Positions 54,619-64,000 of a stretch of 64,000 nucleotides of DNA are shown here, piece after piece (positions within the stretch are counted from its first letter, which is position 1; each line of letters begins with the position of its first letter). Source of the stretch: Amoebidium appalachense (Eukaryota > Ichthyosporea); the NCBI GenBank assembly GCA_963693365.1, contig CAVNZM010000011.1, positions 3,534,001-3,598,000 of the forward strand, written 5' to 3'. The translations under genes were made by a program, and so were the position numbers. The notes under the pieces are model-generated. The model was given only the letters and a program-made list of their open reading frames with translations. It was not told where the DNA came from and made no database searches.

Positions 54619-55826
54619 TGTTGCTCTTCAAAGCGAGCCACTAGTGCTCTTAAGCCGAGAATACGATATGGTGTGTGACTCACAAGATAGATTTTATAAA
54701 GTTTGGTGATAGTGCAAAGGTACTAGACGGCATCATCGGATGTTTTTTGTGCATGCCAGCGCTAGCTACTCAATAACGGAACGTGCATGAAGCGGGTTCC
54801 GTCCCACTCGGTCTCCAGGTGTTATCACCAGCGTTTGCCTCATAACAGTTTAGGACGTGATCATTGCAAGGGACTGGTATAAGCCCATCCTTGATGACAT
54901 GAAAATAGCGTCTTGTATTCAAGGCCCTAGCTTGTACTGTTGAAGAAAAACCCGAACACCAGGCAAGCACATCGCACACACACACACAGACACAACTCAA
55001 TATATTCCGTTATTTCAAAAGGTGACTGCTTCAAAAACGTCGGCGCTGCCAGCTCGAGGCTTGCTTGACATGTGCAGTACCGACGCTGAATTCTCTGGCT
55101 ATTTTAAACTATTTGCTAAAAAGATTAAAATCTAACATTGCCCCAGCTAAACAAGGCTTTGTTATATAACAATTTTAAATATTGTAAAATCACGCAATCG
55201 TAACGACTCGCCCTGGTGCGCGATGAGCCACTCCGCTTGAGCTTGTACTTAGCCGCGGCTGATTGGTTCACACGTAACTGCTGCAAATGTCGGCACGTGA
55301 GACCAAACGTGCTGAAAAAGCACAATTTGAAAAGGAAACAAAACAAAACAAACAAAAAACATAGAAAAATAACGCACACACATCTTTTGATGATCAGGTC
55401 ATTTATTCAGTAGGTATACACACATGTTAATGTACAGTATGCATTTACCACCGCCTATCTAGCTAGTTAGTTTGTAGAATAAGAGATTTACATACGAGTT
55501 CGAAAATCCACCAACACTTAACACAGAACAGTCCGAAAACCTCTCTCGACATCATAGCAAGGAGAGAGAGACAGAATAAATAAATCAGACTGGTGAAAAG
55601 AAAAACTCGAAGTCTTCTGAGATTATTATAGGTCCGACTCAATCTAATGGTACATCTATAGTATTTACCAAAGACCACACCGTGAAAACGCAACAAAACA
55701 TGAAGCGGTAGCAAGCATTATTGAAATTTACCAATAGAAACACCTAATATTTGTGAGAGGCCGAGCAGGTTTTAGACATTTTGCTTTACAACATTCATAA
55801 TCGGGGGATAATATATAATAGAAGAA

Positions 55827-55866
<40 letters not shown>

Positions 55867-56028
55867 TATGGTGTGTGTGTGGCGCATGCAGGAGCGCTTG
55901 TGGGTGCAGGTGTGTGCAATATCACTCAGTCCAATATCTTGTATGCAGTGTGCTAACATACGTACGTGCATATCCTACCACCCACCACTTCCTAATATAG
56001 TGAACATATCACTTCCTAATCTCACTTC
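54619..56028. other. Intergenic, possible isolated exon
   Basis: On the minus strand near 54947-54825, an acceptor TTCTTCAACAG is followed by an open stretch (VQARALNTRRYFHVIKDG) and a donor GGTGATAAC. I could not connect it to other exons. (GT)n at 55831-55863. Otherwise nothing. Confidence 0.35.
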
Positions 56029-61859
<5,831 letters not shown>

Positions 61860-62480
61860 CTTGGTGAACTGTGGGGGGGGAGCATACAAGCGGTAAGTGG
61901 TGGTGGGCATGGAAGGAAACTGCGAGAGTGTATGGGGATGGGATAGGAGGAAAATCAGGGAGAAAGGAATCGAGGGGGGGGGGGGGGGGGGAGGGGGGGG
62001 GGGGGAGGGGGGGAAGGGGGGAAGGGGGGAGAGTCGAAGCTCGTGGGGGCAGCAGAGAGTGGTCAAGAGAGAGAGCGAGCCAGGGGGGGGGGGGGGGGGG
62101 GGGGGGGTCTGAGAGAGAGGGAGGAGGGGGTGGGAGGGAGGGGGGAGAGAGAGAGACACGGGGGGGAGGGGGGAGGGGAGTGAGAGATGGTCAGTAAGAG
62201 AGGGGGGGGGGGGGGGGTAGCGAGAAAGCAATACAGATGGATTAAGAGAGAGAGAGTGAGAGAATGTGAGCGAGAGAGCGAGAGAGAGTGATCAAGAGGG
62301 AGAGGGTGGAGGAGGGGGAAGAGGAGGGGGGGGGGCGAGCGAGAAAAGATAGATGGAGAGAGAGGGAGAGGGACAGGGGGGGGGGGGGGGGAGGGGGAGA
62401 AAGAGAGAGATGCAGAGGGAGGAGTAGAGAAAAAGAGAGGGGAGATAGAAAGAGAGGGAGAGAGAGAAGGGGGGGGGGGG

Positions 62481-62511
<31 letters not shown>

Positions 62512-64000
62512 GGGAGAGAGGGAGGGAGAGAGGCGGGGAGGGAGGGAGGGAGGGAGAGGGGGTCGGGAGGGGAGTGTATGTGTTTGTGTGTGTGTGTTGG
62601 TTGGGTGCGAGGCTGGAGTGCCACAGGGAAAGGGTAGGGAGGAGACATAAACAAAATAAGAAAGAAACACATAAGTCCCAGGCCACAAGAAACCAGGTTG
62701 TCCTCCCCCCCCTCCCCCCACACTTTCTTTTTACCCCCCCCTCCCCCCTCCCCCCAAAAAAAGGGGGGGGGGGGGGGGGGTCCCTTAACCCGCAATGGGC
62801 ATACATGAAAGATTTCCACGTCTATCTGCCATAGGTGGTAACAAACAGGGGGGCACAAAAGTGCCAAAGGCAAAACGCAGAGGAAGAGAGGATTGGGCAG
62901 ATGAGCTGGCCTAATAATAGGTGGGGAGAAGAGGGAAGAGGGAGGGGAGGGGAGGAAGGGCAGTGTGTGTAAAGTGCAAGAATACCGACACAAGGGGCCC
63001 CATACAGCGCGCACAACAACTCTGCTGGAGTAGGAAACAGGAAAAGAAACACATAAACTCTATTGTTGGGTGGGTGGGTGGGTGGGGTATGGTGCGCAGG
63101 AGGGGGGGGGAGGGGGGGGGATCACACAACATCCATGTACACGGGCAGAAACACAGGTATGCACATACCCACACATGAGCATGCGCACACGTGAACACAC
63201 AGACCTATGCACACACACCGAAGAAAAAGAGGAAGCCAAAGAGCTAGAAGAGTGCATATGGCCTTCATCTAAGGGGTCACACAGTCAAAAGAACGATATT
63301 CTTAGGAACGTAAGCTGTGTTTACAAGCTTTGCATGCGTGCTTACTATCCAATGTGTGTGTGTGCCCGCGCGTGTGTGTAATCAAGTTACAGAAGCTTTC
63401 TCATAGTTGGAAGTCACGTTTTAGGGTGTCCGGCCAATTAAAAAAAAAAAAATAGGAAAAACGGAAGGGCGCAAAAGGGGGAACGGAAAGGGGTAGGGAA
63501 AGAAACAAAGGTACAACCAATTACTACCTTTGTGATGAGTTGCCTAGATTATGTCAAACAGGGCCTAAAATACGCGGTTGTTCCTGCTACTGGTCGTTTC
63601 TTCCTCTACTTATCCCCCTTGTCTCTGAATGCCAATAATACTGAAGCTCATCCATCGACAGATGCGATCAAAACATGTTTCCTTCACTTGAGGTCACGTG
63701 TGACGGGGTGAGGGATGGGGGTGAGGATTTTGTGTTCTACACCCAACTGACCTTTTTTTTTGCCACAAGCAACCAGCTAGATGCAAAAATCTGCCAAACT
63801 TATGATACTCACAACTCTGTAAACTTAATTATGAGCACAACAATACAGGTCAACCTGATCTTGGAGTTGAACGATTTCTATTCCAAACTATTCGTAAACG
63901 GCTTGGATTGCGCCGTTTTGATTGGAGCCGGGCAATCCGTTCGACGCCTTAGAAACCTCGGGCGTTCCAAATGTGCTGGCAGCATTACGTAACAGCGGAA
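61860..64000. other. Upstream flank of the ankyrin-GATA gene; purine-rich repeats
   Basis: Directly upstream of the ATG, the minus strand reads C-tract then CACAG, so a 5' leader intron may end at 61871. An in-frame upstream ATG at 61910 exists within that tract. G/GA repeats fill 61970-62570. A plus-strand ORF at 63675-63992 (105 codons, ending at the window edge) has no recognisable domain; I do not call it a gene. Confidence 0.5.

Noticed and set aside
63675-63992. 105-codon plus-strand ORF at the window end
   Set aside because: No domain, no splice or promoter support, and its composition does not stand out from surrounding AT-rich sequence.

Overview
The window is from a nuclear genome of an intron-rich microbial eukaryote. 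The host genes have many GT-AG introns, and their intergenic DNA and introns are saturated with poly-C/poly-G tracts, (CA)n/(TG)n microsatellites and purine or pyrimidine repeats. A prephenate dehydratase points away from animals. The JmjC/cupin-8 protein, the GATA finger with an 18-residue loop and the TFIIIA-type C2H2 array would suit an early-diverging fungus or a similar protist. I cannot fix the taxon from sequence alone.

Host layout. Positions 158-6644 (+) hold the last nine exons of prephenate/arogenate dehydratase with its ACT domain. Positions 6645-10290 are repeats, with a 524-bp Tc1/mariner-like MITE and a dead partial copy of a UBX exon. After the island described below come a membrane UBX-domain protein (25388-29494, -; seven exons), a JMJD7-like JmjC protein (31031-38854, -; seven exons, with a tandemly duplicated acidic coiled-coil exon between its metal ligands), a six-finger C2H2 protein (40121-40771, +), a PTB/PH-like protein (46081-50416, -; its 3' exon region is tandemly duplicated, with one copy decayed), a single-exon 608-aa coiled-coil protein (52792-54618, -) and a probable ankyrin-GATA fusion (56029-61859, -; five exons). 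For every multi-exon model the reading phases of the proposed junctions agree.

Island. Positions about 10300-24290 differ sharply. Host-style microsatellites are absent, genes are compact and nearly all intronless on both strands, and the promoters carry TATA boxes and repeated CCAAT boxes. Most of the island (12344-23694) is bounded by about 600-bp inverted repeats that enclose a G-rich minisatellite, and a perfect 76-bp-arm foldback element abuts the left one. Inside are a Cys/His-cluster protein of a type common in large DNA viruses, a two-TM miniprotein, coiled-coil proteins, two tandem MYND-finger paralogues, a basic peptide, several compact unknown ORFs and a 6.6-copy array of a 92-bp repeat. 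A secreted PAN/apple-like protein lies just outside the left inverted repeat. I see no capsid, polymerase, integrase or transposase, so this is best called a virus-like or mobile island of unknown class.

Two points stand out. One is the inverted-repeat island with its own promoter grammar and MYND family, in which one paralogue has gained an intron or the other has lost one. The other is a recurrent host intron architecture: a 5' donor followed closely by poly-C, and a 3' splice site supplied by the end of a (CA)n tract.
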